From: Flavobacterium johnsoniae
GTDB taxonomy: Bacteria > Bacteroidota > Bacteroidia > Flavobacteriales > Flavobacteriaceae
NCBI RefSeq assembly: GCF_001879205.1
Contig: NZ_MLFK01000007.1
Coordinates: 1 to 64,000, forward strand
DNA length: 64,000 nucleotides
Reading direction: 5' to 3'
The notes beneath the pieces are model-generated. The model saw only the letters and a program-made list of their open reading frames with translations, had not been told where the DNA came from and did no database searches. Position 1 is the stretch's first letter, and each line of letters starts with the position of its first letter. A program made the translations under genes and the position numbers. Of this stretch, positions 8,633 through 16,943 are shown in pieces.

Positions 8633-8856
8633 GTAAAATTGGGAAATAGTATATGTAGAACTAAAAGGCGTGATATAGTTTAGATTTTAAGCACATTATA
8701 AAAATATCAAAATTCTGTAAAAATATACTTGGTAGATTGGGAGAATAAGAATCATATACAATAGTATGTACTTCCAACAGTTGTAATTTAAATACTGTAA
8801 TTTTGGTTCATCGAGGATTACAGAAATAAATTATCTTTGAATTTAAATATTTGATT

Positions 8857-9969
8857 ATGGAAAATTTAAAATATAGCCTTAGCTCATTGCAAGAAAAGGC
8901 AAAAGAACGTACTGTCAAGACTCAAAGTATTGAATACGATATAGAAACATTAATTAAAAAAATTGAGCGAGGAATCATAAAGTTAGATCCTGATTATCAA
9001 AGAAGACATAGATGGGATGAAAAAACTTCATCAAGATTAATAGAGAGTCTCATTTTAAACATACCAATTCCAACAATATATATATCGCAAGACGTTGATG
9101 TTGATTCAGAGACAGAAGAATTTAGATTTTCTGTAATTGATGGTCAACAACGACTCACAGCAATGTTTAATTATTTAAAAAATAAATTTGCATTAATTGG
9201 ATTGGAAGCATTAGAGGAACTTAATGGTTGTTATTACAAAGATTTGCCTCCATTTTTAGTTAGAAGACTAGAGGAAAGAAGTGTTAAATGCTTGAGAATA
9301 GATTCAACAATTGATTCGCAAGTGAAATTTGATATTTTTGAAAGACTAAATTCCGGATCCGTTAAATTAGAAGCTCAAGAACTACGTAACGCTGTTTTTA
9401 GTGGAAAGTTTAATGAACTTTGCAAAAGACTTTGTACCAACAGCAATTTTAGAACTCTTTTGCAGATTGATCCAGCTTATCCAGATGAAAATAATAGGGT
9501 AAAAAAAATGGAAGATGTTGAAATTGTATTGCGATTTTTTACTTTAATAAATAATAACTATGAAAATTATAAGAAAAGTAAAGATAGAGGTTTTACTGAT
9601 TTCTTATCTGAAACCATGAAAAATTATGCCACTATTAATGACATCGAATTGGCAATACTTAAGGAAAAATTTGAAGTAACTTTTGAAATAATTAATCGCG
9701 ACTTTGGACCAACGGCTTTTGCGAAATTTAAAAACGATCAAGGAAAATTAAAATTACAATCCAAATATAATGTTGCTGTTTTTGACGCTCTTGCAATTAG
9801 TTGTCACGATCTTATTTTTAATGAAAATATCAAAGAATTTAGCTCTCATAAAGAAGATTTTGCAAACCTTTTTTTGCAGGAACAATTTTATGAATCTATT
9901 TCTGGTAGTTATCTAGATATAACAAAACTTAAATATAGAATTGAAAAAGTTAAAGAAATCTTGAGATGA
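8857..9969 (+). CDS. DUF262 (GmrS-like) protein, second copy
   Basis: 370 residues from the ATG at 8857; an in-frame TTG two codons earlier (8851) is less likely. It carries the DUF262 signatures DPDYQRRHRW (44-53), VIDGQQR (93-99) and FERLNSG (161-167). It is divergently transcribed from the methyltransferase operon across a gap of about 240 bp. Its stop codon overlaps the start of a HEPN gene by four bases, the same junction as in the minus-strand pair. The two DUF262 proteins share motifs but little else, so they look like independently maintained paralogues, not a recent duplication. No HNH domain is seen. Confidence 0.85.
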   Translation: MENLKYSLSSLQEKAKERTVKTQSIEYDIETLIKKIERGIIKLDPDYQRRHRWDEKTSSRLIESLILNIPIPTIYISQDVDVDSETEEFRFSVIDGQQRLTAMFNYLKNKFALIGLEALEELNGCYYKDLPPFLVRRLEERSVKCLRIDSTIDSQVKFDIFERLNSGSVKLEAQELRNAVFSGKFNELCKRLCTNSNFRTLLQIDPAYPDENNRVKKMEDVEIVLRFFTLINNNYENYKKSKDRGFTDFLSETMKNYATINDIELAILKEKFEVTFEIINRDFGPTAFAKFKNDQGKLKLQSKYNVAVFDALAISCHDLIFNENIKEFSSHKEDFANLFLQEQFYESISGSYLDITKLKYRIEKVKEILR

Positions 9970-10767
9970 CCCAAACATATATAAATTTGCGGTTTGAGCA
10001 AATTGAAAGGAGGTTTGATGAAGTTGAAAGATTATTAAGATTAGCTTATCTTAATCAAGATGATATCGAAATGTATCAATCTCTATGTCGCTCAGCTCAT
10101 GTTATGCTTGTAAGTCATTTTGAAGGATTGTATAAAGATATTGCTAAAGATGTTATTGATGATTTAAATGCTAATTGTAAATTTTATGAAATAAAAAAAG
10201 CAATATTTCGGACTCATTGTGGATATTTTATTCATCAAAATGAATCTGATAAGTCGTCTGAAACTCTGAGGAATCGACTTTGGGATGCTTTTAAGGAATA
10301 TAAGTGTGAATTAGTATCTCTTCCTTTTTTATTTGTGGATAATAAAAATCCGACACCACAAATACTTGAAACTATTTTAGAAAAATTTGGAATTAAAATT
10401 TTTTTTTTCATCGCTAGATGGATCAGAATTAGATGTTGTTTTTGAGGATCAGAAAACAAAAATGTTAAAAATTAGGAATAAGTTATTAAAGTACACAAAA
10501 AAATCTACTCAAACGTTTCCATATACTGTTGATGTAAGCATTTACAATCCGGTGACGAAAACAAATGAAAAAAAGAGAACTCTATGGGAAGATTTTATAA
10601 ATAATTTTTTAAAGGAGAGACATAATATAATTCATGGGCATGTACTTGACAATCCAAATGATCACGATTCACTTTCACTTGCCAAAGTAAAGATAGAAAT
10701 TATTATTTATGTGTATATAATTAATATAACGTCGGCGTCAAATCCTATAATTTTTCTTGAAGAATAA
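9966..10767 (+). pseudogene. MAE_28990/MAE_18760-like HEPN protein, frameshifted at a T10 tract
   Basis: The first frame (9966-10445) encodes the helical N-terminal part with SHFEGLYKD near residue 50, matching AHWEGYIKR in the other HEPN protein. At the run of ten T at 10399-10408 the family continuation moves to the frame ending at 10767, which contains the RHNIIH motif (Rx4H). Removing one T would join both parts into one protein of about 266 residues. As written, the product is truncated before the active site. The tract could be phase-variable, a fixed mutation or a sequencing error. Its start overlaps the DUF262 stop (ATGA). Confidence 0.75.
10399..10408. repeat. T10 homopolymer tract inside the HEPN gene
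   Basis: Ten consecutive T residues, preceded by AAAA, lie exactly where the reading frame of the HEPN gene switches. Tracts of this length slip readily, so the gene may be switched on and off by gain or loss of one base. Confidence 0.8.
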
Positions 10768-11208
10768 TTGTTTTTCGTATTTTTTCTATTGATGGAAGTA
10801 TTTGCTTTTAGTTAATTTAATACGCTGTTATGTGTAAATTAATAACAGAAATCCTAAGATTTTTTAAAATTAAATTTAACAAATTCTTGTAAAACGTAAA
10901 CTACAAAAGAAAAGCCGAAGAGGATAAATTTTACCAAATATTCGGTTTACAGTATATATTTGAAACTTTGTATTTAACGATATTAATTCATTTTAGCCAT
11001 ATAATGTTGTATAGCGTATTCTAATAAAGTTGTTAAGAGTATAAAAGTAAAAACATTTTTAAAAATTAGTTGATAAAAAAAAGATTTTTCTTATTTTTTT
11101 AGTAGTTTAGTTCCATTAATTTTTTTTAGACCATTTTCATAATTTTAAATTAAAAAATCATTCTTGAATGTCTAATTGTATATATTTGATTAAAAATTAT
11201 TTTAAGAT
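10768..11208. other. AT-rich gap between DUF262-HEPN pair and three-gene cassette
   Basis: No supported gene. The stretch is very AT-rich. A TAnnTTTG box (TATATTTG, 11181-11188) precedes the next gene by about 20 bases, with no clear -33 partner. No clear terminator follows the HEPN gene. Confidence 0.6.
11181..11188 (+). promoter_or_regulatory. candidate -7 box for the three-gene cassette
   Basis: TATATTTG fits the Bacteroidota TAnnTTTG consensus and lies 20 bases before the ATG at 11209. The nearest upstream TTG (11164-11166) is closer than the usual spacing. Confidence 0.4.
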
Positions 11209-11844
11209 ATGGACAGTATAAAATTTCCTGAGGAAGATATTGAGAGATTACTTTTATTTACAGGCCTGCAAAAAGGAGTAAAGGATCAATTTTTAAAGGA
11301 ATTGTCCGCCTATAAGAAGGGCATGATGCCAATTGATTTTGTAGAACATTTGGTTAGAAATTCCGATTTATATTATAGTGAAGCCCAAGAGATTTTTGGT
11401 CTGGTCGTGAGTCTCATTACAGTAAAAGATACGTATAATTACGATAACGAAAGGCTTTATGCCGAATTGTCGGAATATTTAACTGTGACAGAGAGTTTTA
11501 GAGATAACGCTTTGGAATCTGTGTTAAAAGATTTACATGATATCATTTTCAATGCGGGTCAGGATATTCTATTTTCATTAGCTGCACTTGGAGCGATATC
11601 TGATAACTCAAAGCAGATTTCAAATACTAGAATTACGCATGAAATAAAACCTGTTTTTCTAAAAAGCGGTCTGGAAGGTTTCGTTTTAGTGCATAAGTTG
11701 AAGATTGATTACAGGGAAAATGAACAGGATAAGGAAATGTCATTTTCACTTGATTCTGCTGAGTTTGAAGCTTTGAAAAATGCTGTAAAATATGCTGAAT
11801 CAACCTTAATTCAAATTAAAGAAAAGTCGGGGTTTGATTTTTAG
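11209..11844 (+). CDS. unrecognised protein, first gene of island cassette
   Basis: 211 residues, no family recognised. There is no signal peptide or membrane segment, so it is probably cytoplasmic. The N-terminal two-thirds appears helical and acidic. The C-terminal part (about 140-205: RITHEIKPVFLKSG, then LVHKLKIDYRE and MSFSLDSAEFEAL) looks beta-rich and ends in a helix. It precedes the next gene by 18 bases on the same strand and is likely the first gene of a three-gene operon. The island position and lack of recognisable homologues fit a defence or mobile-element role, but no function can be assigned. Confidence 0.7.
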   Translation: MDSIKFPEEDIERLLLFTGLQKGVKDQFLKELSAYKKGMMPIDFVEHLVRNSDLYYSEAQEIFGLVVSLITVKDTYNYDNERLYAELSEYLTVTESFRDNALESVLKDLHDIIFNAGQDILFSLAALGAISDNSKQISNTRITHEIKPVFLKSGLEGFVLVHKLKIDYRENEQDKEMSFSLDSAEFEALKNAVKYAESTLIQIKEKSGFDF

Positions 11845-11862
11845 AAATCTAAAAAAAAATAC

Positions 11863-12648
11863 ATGGCGGATATTACACAAAAATTAGATTCAGAAAAAAA
11901 TTATCTTCCAAAAAACGAGCGCCATTTGGAGCGTAATTTATTTCCTGGAAAATCATTGCATTTCATTGGGGGAGCCTCAGAATCTGGCCGAATTAAAAAA
12001 GATTCATCAGGTGGATGGGTGTCCAAAAAGTCTCACTACAAAATGCAACCAGTCAGGGAAAAGAGGGGCTTTGATAATTTGTTTATGGGCAAAATGAATG
12101 CAAGAAGAATTTCAGATGGAATATTTGATTCGAATATTATGGTATTGGGACACATTGCGGCAACTATTGATAATATGCCCAAATTACCAGCCTATATGCG
12201 ACATTCAATATATCCAACCGAAAATTACATCCCATACGATCTGGCTGAATCTATGATTTCTAGGGATGAAAATCCCGAATTACTACTTGAAGAAGCAATA
12301 GAGAAATCGAAGTATATCTACGGTTTAGAGGATGACTGGGACGAGAATAATTCTCCAGGATACACCTATGAGAACTGGGAAAAAGCCGTAATGTTTCTGT
12401 TAAGTTTTTCCAAATGGATACGTGTCAATTTATTAAAAAATATGCAGGTGCCAAAAATCTATCAGGGGCCCAATGGAAGTATTGATATTTTGTGGGAGGA
12501 TACTGAGGTTAAGATTTTCTTTAACATCGACGGAGATAGCAACAAAGGGACATTTTATTCTTATTATGGTGACGCGCAGAAATCAGGAGGTGAATTTGAG
12601 TTGAATGATTTTGATTTCAACACACTGCCTCTGCCGGTTAATATTTAA
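11863..12648 (+). CDS. unrecognised protein with a DDWD-SPGY motif, second gene of cassette
   Basis: 261 residues, apparently soluble. The N-terminal 100 residues are basic and glycine-rich in places (FPGKSLHFIGGASESG). The C-terminal half has a distinctive block, GLEDDWDENNSPGY (about 154-167), a helix starting YENWEKA, then GPNGSIDILWE (about 202-212) and a closing FYSYYGD. The W-D/S-P-G-Y then G-x-x-GSID-x-x-W order is reminiscent of small uncharacterised proteins often seen in accessory regions; that is memory of pattern, not a confirmed match. It sits 18 bases after the first and 13 bases before the third cassette gene. Confidence 0.7.
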   Translation: MADITQKLDSEKNYLPKNERHLERNLFPGKSLHFIGGASESGRIKKDSSGGWVSKKSHYKMQPVREKRGFDNLFMGKMNARRISDGIFDSNIMVLGHIAATIDNMPKLPAYMRHSIYPTENYIPYDLAESMISRDENPELLLEEAIEKSKYIYGLEDDWDENNSPGYTYENWEKAVMFLLSFSKWIRVNLLKNMQVPKIYQGPNGSIDILWEDTEVKIFFNIDGDSNKGTFYSYYGDAQKSGGEFELNDFDFNTLPLPVNI

Positions 12649-12661
12649 ATTCTTGTGACTT

Positions 12662-13216
12662 ATGAGTATACCGGACACAGATAGCCAAGATGATGCTTTA
12701 CTTTCAGGAGCGGAAGAGCGCCCAGATATTCCACTGGAAAATGGTCTTGCTTTGACAGCTGAGGGCTCAGAAATTTTTGATCTTTTACACGACGAATATA
12801 ATATTGCAGATGTGGAAGATGTTTACATGAGAATCAATCGGGCCCACATTGATTTTTCTCAGACAGATCCCATTAAAAAAATTCTGCCCATGGCTTTTGA
12901 TGCCAAGGGCGATGACGGACTCTCGGTGGACCGTGCTATATTTAGCAGTCCTGAGGATACTTTAAATAGAGCTAGAATTCCAGAGAGAAACGGAGTTCTT
13001 TCTTGGAATGTTGGTTCAATACGTCAGGCGCCTTTTAACTGTGACGTAGTTTATGACCCAGTTACTATTGATGGGATTGAAAATAAAGCTCATAGTTTGG
13101 TTAAAGGAGTGCCTCCCAGAAAACCTACTGGTCTGGAGTTTCGCATTCAGTTGCGTCAGATTTGCACTTGGGAAATTGAATGTATAAGTGCAGAAGATAT
13201 CATCCAAAATAACTAG
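12662..13216 (+). CDS. unrecognised protein, third gene of island cassette
   Basis: 184 residues, acidic N terminus, no signal peptide or membrane segment. A notable block is FSSPEDTLNRARIPERNG near residues 100-117, followed by VLSWNVG. Further on are HSLVKG and a beta-rich end (LEFRIQLRQICTWEIECIS). The local sequence is less AT-rich than the DUF262-HEPN genes, which suggests a different origin from them. It ends about 500 bases before the tRNA-Ser 3' end, so it is the gene nearest the right island boundary. Function unknown; the operon layout links it to the two preceding genes. Confidence 0.7.
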   Translation: MSIPDTDSQDDALLSGAEERPDIPLENGLALTAEGSEIFDLLHDEYNIADVEDVYMRINRAHIDFSQTDPIKKILPMAFDAKGDDGLSVDRAIFSSPEDTLNRARIPERNGVLSWNVGSIRQAPFNCDVVYDPVTIDGIENKAHSLVKGVPPRKPTGLEFRIQLRQICTWEIECISAEDIIQNN

Positions 13217-13629
13217 TACAACATCAAAGCAATACTTGCATTTATAAGTATGCCTTTAACTCTTGTGCGGATACAATGGTTCCGTTTGAAATTATTAAGA
13301 CCTTAGTAAATATATAGCTTTGTCGATGCTGTATAAGAATCAACACATAAAAAGTGTACATCAAGATTTTATAAATTACTTTTTACAAATCGCAGGTTAA
13401 ATTATTCCGAGGAGTAAAATGAAAAATAACTCAAGGATGTTCTCTATCGTAATTAACTTAATAGACTGGGTTAATGTGGAATTATGCTTGTGTTGAATGC
13501 GATGTAAATGTTATTTGTCCGTTTTACTTGATAAGGTGAAGTTTTATGGCACACCTTGGATTTCTTGAAGCTGTGCCATGATTGTCACAGAAAATTTATG
13601 AGTGTTTTTGCAAATGTTTATAAAATACA
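13217..13629. other. gap between the cassette and tRNA-Ser, no gene seen
   Basis: Stop codons in all frames and no recognisable motif. The apparent ORF that runs through 13556-13936 covers the tRNA-Ser gene on the other strand and is not a real gene. Confidence 0.6.
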
Positions 13630-13661
13630 AAACCCTGCAAATGTTATGATCTGCAGGGTTT
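13630..13661 (-). terminator. terminator downstream of tRNA-Ser
   Basis: The arms AAACCCTGCA (13630-13639) and TGCAGGGTTT (13652-13661) form a perfect 10-bp stem, followed on the minus strand by TGTATTTTAT. It lies about 55 bases after the tRNA 3' end and is the expected 3' end of the tRNA transcript. Confidence 0.7.
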
Positions 13662-13710
13662 ATAAATTTTTTAGCTTTTTTACAAACTTTGAAAAGTCTC
13701 TTTTTAAGCT

Positions 13711-13727
13711 TTCAGCGGAGAAAGAGG
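13711..13727 (-). repeat. right candidate att site within the tRNA-Ser 3' end
   Basis: TTCAGCGGAGAAAGAGG overlaps the acceptor strand of the tRNA gene and matches 4818-4834 at 16 of 17 positions, same orientation. If the island integrated here, this is the copy that keeps the tRNA intact. Confidence 0.55.
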
Positions 13728-13800
13728 GATTCGAACCCCCGGACCTGTTACAGTCAACAGTTTTCAAGACTGCCGCATTCGACCGCTCTGCCATTTCTCC
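13716..13800 (-). tRNA. tRNA-Ser (anticodon TGA)
   Basis: On the minus strand the gene begins GGAGAAATGGCAGAGCGG and ends in an acceptor strand TTTCTCC followed by discriminator G. The anticodon loop reads CTTGAAA (anticodon TGA) and the T-loop GTTCGAATCC is canonical. An extended variable arm (about TTGACTGTAACAG) fits class II tRNA-Ser. CCA is not encoded, as is common in this group. Its 3' end is repeated at 4818-4834. Confidence 0.93.
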
Positions 13801-13832
13801 AGTATGTCGCGATCATTTTGTGATTGCGAGTG

Positions 13833-13840
13833 CAAATATA
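13833..13840 (-). promoter_or_regulatory. candidate -7 box of the tRNA-Ser promoter
   Basis: Read on the minus strand this is TATATTTG, an exact TAnnTTTG match, about 33 bases upstream of the tRNA 5' end. A T-rich patch (GTTTTTAT) lies near the expected -33 position but is not a clear TTTG. Confidence 0.5.
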
Positions 13841-13939
13841 GTGCGCTTTTCCGATTATAAAAACTTTTTCAGCGGTTTTTTTAAGTTAATTTTTAAGTGT
13901 CTAATTGTCAGTGTTTCTGAAAATTATTTTTTTTAAAAA

Positions 13940-14338
13940 TTACTCTAAATTATCTAAAATCGGGGTTGGTTTTTTGTTTTCATCTACAGCTACAAACGAA
14001 AAAGTTCCAGAAACTACCGTTTCGCGAAGTTCAGAATACATTTGTTCCATAAAAATATCAACGTGAATTTTACAGCTTGTTCTTCCAACACTATCTACTT
14101 TGGCGACTAACTCGATTAAAGTTCCAGCCGGAATTGCTTTTTTAAAGTCAATTTGGCCAGTCGAAATGGTTACAACTTTCTTTCTGCTGAATCTAGTAGC
14201 ACATATAAACGCCACTTCGTCCATTAAATGCAATGCAGTTCCACCAAATAAAGTATCGTAATGATTGGTGGTGCTTGGGAAAACTGCTTTAAAAATACGT
14301 GTCTCCGATTTTATAATTCTTTCTTCTACTGTTCCCAT
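13940..14338 (-). CDS. acyl-CoA thioesterase, hotdog fold (YciA-like)
   Basis: 132 residues, a single hotdog domain. The catalytic-type segment NHYDTLFGGTALHLMDEVA (about 22-40) and the FKKAIPAGTLIEL strand match YciA-type acyl-CoA thioesterases. It would hydrolyse acyl-CoA to free acid and CoA in the cytoplasm; chain-length preference is not visible. It is the last gene of a compact minus-strand operon, three bases after ribB, and ends near the tRNA-Ser promoter region. Confidence 0.85.
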   Translation of the reverse strand: MGTVEERIIKSETRIFKAVFPSTTNHYDTLFGGTALHLMDEVAFICATRFSRKKVVTISTGQIDFKKAIPAGTLIELVAKVDSVGRTSCKIHVDIFMEQMYSELRETVVSGTFSFVAVDENKKPTPILDNLE

Positions 14339-14341
14339 ATA

Positions 14342-15472
14342 TTAGTAAGTTACATATTCGGTAATTTCAAGGCCATATCCAATCATTCCCACACGTTTTG
14401 TTTGTTCTGTGTTCGAAACTAATCTAATTTTTGAGATATCAATATCGTGAAGGATTTGAGCCCCAATACCGTAATCTTTACTGTCTATAATTATCTTAGG
14501 CGCTTTTAGTGTTCCTTTTGATTGTAATGATTTAAGTTCGGCAATTCGGTTTAATAAATTTACGGCTGTCATATCCTGATTAATAAAAATCACGGCGCCT
14601 CTACCATTCTCATTAATAACCTTAAACATGTCGTCTAATTGCTGTTCAGCATTATTAGTTAAGGTGCCTAATAAATCATTATTTACCTGCGAAGAGTGAA
14701 TTCTGGTTAAGATTGGTTCTCCAAGATTCCAGGTTCCTTTTGTCAGGGCAATATGAATTTGTTTATTTGTAGTTTGCTCGTAAGCTCTCAATCTAAATGT
14801 TCCAAAACGGGTTTCGATATCAAAATCTTCTTTTTTAATGATGAGGCTGTCGTGCTGCATTCTGTAAGCAACTAAGTCTTCAATCGAAACTAATTTTAAG
14901 TCAAATTTCTTTGCCACTTTTATAAGTTCCGGCAAACGAGACATTGTTCCGTCTTCATTTAAAATTTCGCAGATAACACCAGCTGGTTTAAAGCCGGCCA
15001 GTCTTGCAAAATCAATCGCAGCTTCTGTATGTCCGGTTCTTCTTAAAACGCCTCCTTGTTTTGCAATTAGAGGGAAAATATGTCCGGGACGAGCTAAATC
15101 GTGTGGTTTTGTATTTGGATCAACTAATGATTGTACTGTTCTGGATCTGTCAGATGCAGAAATTCCAGTCGTTACGCCATTTCCTTTTAAATCGACAGAA
15201 ACCGTAAAAGCAGTTTCCATATGATCTGTATTATTGGTAACCATAGCACGTAGATCAAGTTCTTTGCAGCGGCTTTCCGTAAGCGGCGTGCAGATTAATC
15301 CACGTCCGTGTGTAGCCATGAAATTGATCATTTCAGGGGTTACTTTTTCGGCAGCAGCCAAAAAATCGCCTTCATTCTCTCTGTCTTCATCGTCGACTAC
15401 AATGATTACTTTACCTTGACGAATATCTTCTATAGCTTCCTCAATGGTATTAAGCTGGATTTTTGTTGACAT
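14342..15472 (-). CDS. ribB: 3,4-dihydroxy-2-butanone-4-phosphate synthase with a degenerate GTP cyclohydrolase II domain
   Basis: 376 residues, RibBA-like. The N-terminal RibB half (about 1-205) retains [11 protein letters not shown] (about 27-37) and [13 protein letters not shown], so synthesis of 3,4-dihydroxy-2-butanone 4-phosphate for riboflavin is well supported. The C-terminal half (about 210-376) is RibA-like, but the zinc-binding cysteines of GTP cyclohydrolase II (HSECLTGD and RCDCG in the family) are replaced by HSSQVNND and TNNAE. GTP cyclohydrolase activity is therefore unlikely and must come from another gene. It starts two bases after the LptF/G-type gene stops. It is called ribB, not ribBA, for this reason. 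Confidence 0.9.
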   Translation of the reverse strand: MSTKIQLNTIEEAIEDIRQGKVIIVVDDEDRENEGDFLAAAEKVTPEMINFMATHGRGLICTPLTESRCKELDLRAMVTNNTDHMETAFTVSVDLKGNGVTTGISASDRSRTVQSLVDPNTKPHDLARPGHIFPLIAKQGGVLRRTGHTEAAIDFARLAGFKPAGVICEILNEDGTMSRLPELIKVAKKFDLKLVSIEDLVAYRMQHDSLIIKKEDFDIETRFGTFRLRAYEQTTNKQIHIALTKGTWNLGEPILTRIHSSQVNNDLLGTLTNNAEQQLDDMFKVINENGRGAVIFINQDMTAVNLLNRIAELKSLQSKGTLKAPKIIIDSKDYGIGAQILHDIDISKIRLVSNTEQTKRVGMIGYGLEITEYVTY

Positions 15473-15474
15473 AA

Positions 15475-16935
15475 TTATTGTTTGTTTTGAGCAGGAGAAA
15501 ACCGCTCAGAAATTTTTTGAAATAGTTGTGAAATAGGAGTGGTTATCGCATCAAAATTAATTAATCCATTATCGTTTGTGGCACGATATGTTAACAATAC
15601 AGCTAACGGGAGTAATATGAAAGAGGACATCCATGATCCCATAAATGGTGTCATTCCGCCTTCTTGTGATAATCTTTTCCCAAAAGTATTAATGAAATGG
15701 AAAGTAATAAAAATTAAAACAGCAAAAACGATTGGCAGTCCTAGTCCTCCTTTTCGGATAATGGCTCCAAGAGGCGCGCCAATAAAAAACATTAAAAAGC
15801 AGGCAAAAGCAATAACGAACTTTTCATACAATGCCGTTAAATGTTTGTTGATGTCCCGCTGTTTGTCTTTTAAATCTTTTTGAGTCGATTCAATAGAGTA
15901 AATGTTACTGGTAACATTACTGCTGGCCATTTTTAAAACGTCAGATTTTTGCTTATTTGTGTATAAAGACAAAAGATCGTTTGGAAGCGTTTTTTTGTTT
16001 CTGGCTTTATCAATTTCACTCGGAGCGAGCGATTTTCTAATTCCAACACGTTGATTTATGTTTTCAGAAAATGAAATGATTTCATTGTCCAGATTCTTAT
16101 TTAAGGAATCTAAAGTGTAACGAAGCTCATTTACATTAAGCATTGCATTTGTTCCGGCAATACTTTCTTTGCTGTCATCAACTTTGTTTAACTCAGATAA
16201 ATCAATATTAATAATATGTTTTCTAAATGCAGCTTTAATAAAGGGCAGTTTAGCGCGTTCTTCGTATTTTTTTGGAGTAACATCTTGGTAATAGTAACCA
16301 TCATTTAAAACCAGTTTTAAAATACTTGATTTTTCATTACTTATTAATTCTCCGTCTTTGGCTTTAATAACGGTTTTGTTTTCGCCAATATTAACTGCTT
16401 TTTCGTGAATTGTAACTCCGGTTAAGATGTTTCCGTTTTCGCCGGATTTTTTATTGACTTTGATGTTGTAAGTGCCAACATCATTAAACTGGCCCTCGGC
16501 GATTGCCATTGCTGGTTTTGCCTGAGCGATGTTTTTACGGAAGTTAACGAACTTATATTCGGCATACGGAATAACATTGTTGGCAAACCAAAATGCTACT
16601 ATACTCAAAACGAATATAAAAACGATTAGAACCCGCATAGCTCTCTGAAGGGATATTCCCGAAGATTTCATAGCTGCGAATTCGTAATTTTCGGCTAAAT
16701 TTCCGAAAGTCATAATCGAAGCCAATAGAACCGAAAGCGGTAAAACCAGCGGAATAATGCGGGGCATAGAAAAAAGCAGGAATTTCACGACTAGTATTAA
16801 GTCGAGATCTTTACCTGCTAGTTCTGATATAAATAGCCATACTGTTTGCAGTATGAATATGAAAAATAAGATTACAAATACCGTAGTAAATGTAAGTAAG
16901 AATGTCTTTAATAAGTATTTGTCTAGTATTTTCAA
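15475..16935 (-). CDS. LptF/LptG (YjgP/YjgQ) family lipopolysaccharide export permease
   Basis: 486 residues. Three N-terminal membrane segments (about 12-35, 55-78, 100-120) and three C-terminal ones (about 365-385, 395-415, 430-450) flank a large periplasmic beta-rich domain (about 135-340), the LptF/LptG layout. It would help extract LPS from the inner membrane with LptBC. LptF and LptG cannot be told apart here. The loop near residues 260-350 is longer and more charged than in enterobacterial proteins. It sits between lolA and ribB with gaps of 8 and 2 bases. Confidence 0.85.
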   Translation of the reverse strand: MKILDKYLLKTFLLTFTTVFVILFFIFILQTVWLFISELAGKDLDLILVVKFLLFSMPRIIPLVLPLSVLLASIMTFGNLAENYEFAAMKSSGISLQRAMRVLIVFIFVLSIVAFWFANNVIPYAEYKFVNFRKNIAQAKPAMAIAEGQFNDVGTYNIKVNKKSGENGNILTGVTIHEKAVNIGENKTVIKAKDGELISNEKSSILKLVLNDGYYYQDVTPKKYEERAKLPFIKAAFRKHIINIDLSELNKVDDSKESIAGTNAMLNVNELRYTLDSLNKNLDNEIISFSENINQRVGIRKSLAPSEIDKARNKKTLPNDLLSLYTNKQKSDVLKMASSNVTSNIYSIESTQKDLKDKQRDINKHLTALYEKFVIAFACFLMFFIGAPLGAIIRKGGLGLPIVFAVLIFITFHFINTFGKRLSQEGGMTPFMGSWMSSFILLPLAVLLTYRATNDNGLINFDAITTPISQLFQKISERFSPAQNKQ

Positions 16936-16943
16936 CCTTCTGA

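Noticed and set aside
4850..13700. Prophage or integrative element with integrase
   Set aside because: No integrase, transposase, capsid or transfer gene is found; only the repeats suggest mobility.
13556..13936. Protein-coding ORF of 126 residues on the plus strand
   Set aside because: It runs through the tRNA-Ser gene and its terminator on the opposite strand; its sequence has no family features.
14342..15472. Full bifunctional RibBA
   Set aside because: The zinc-binding cysteines of the GTP cyclohydrolase II half are absent, so only RibB activity is claimed.
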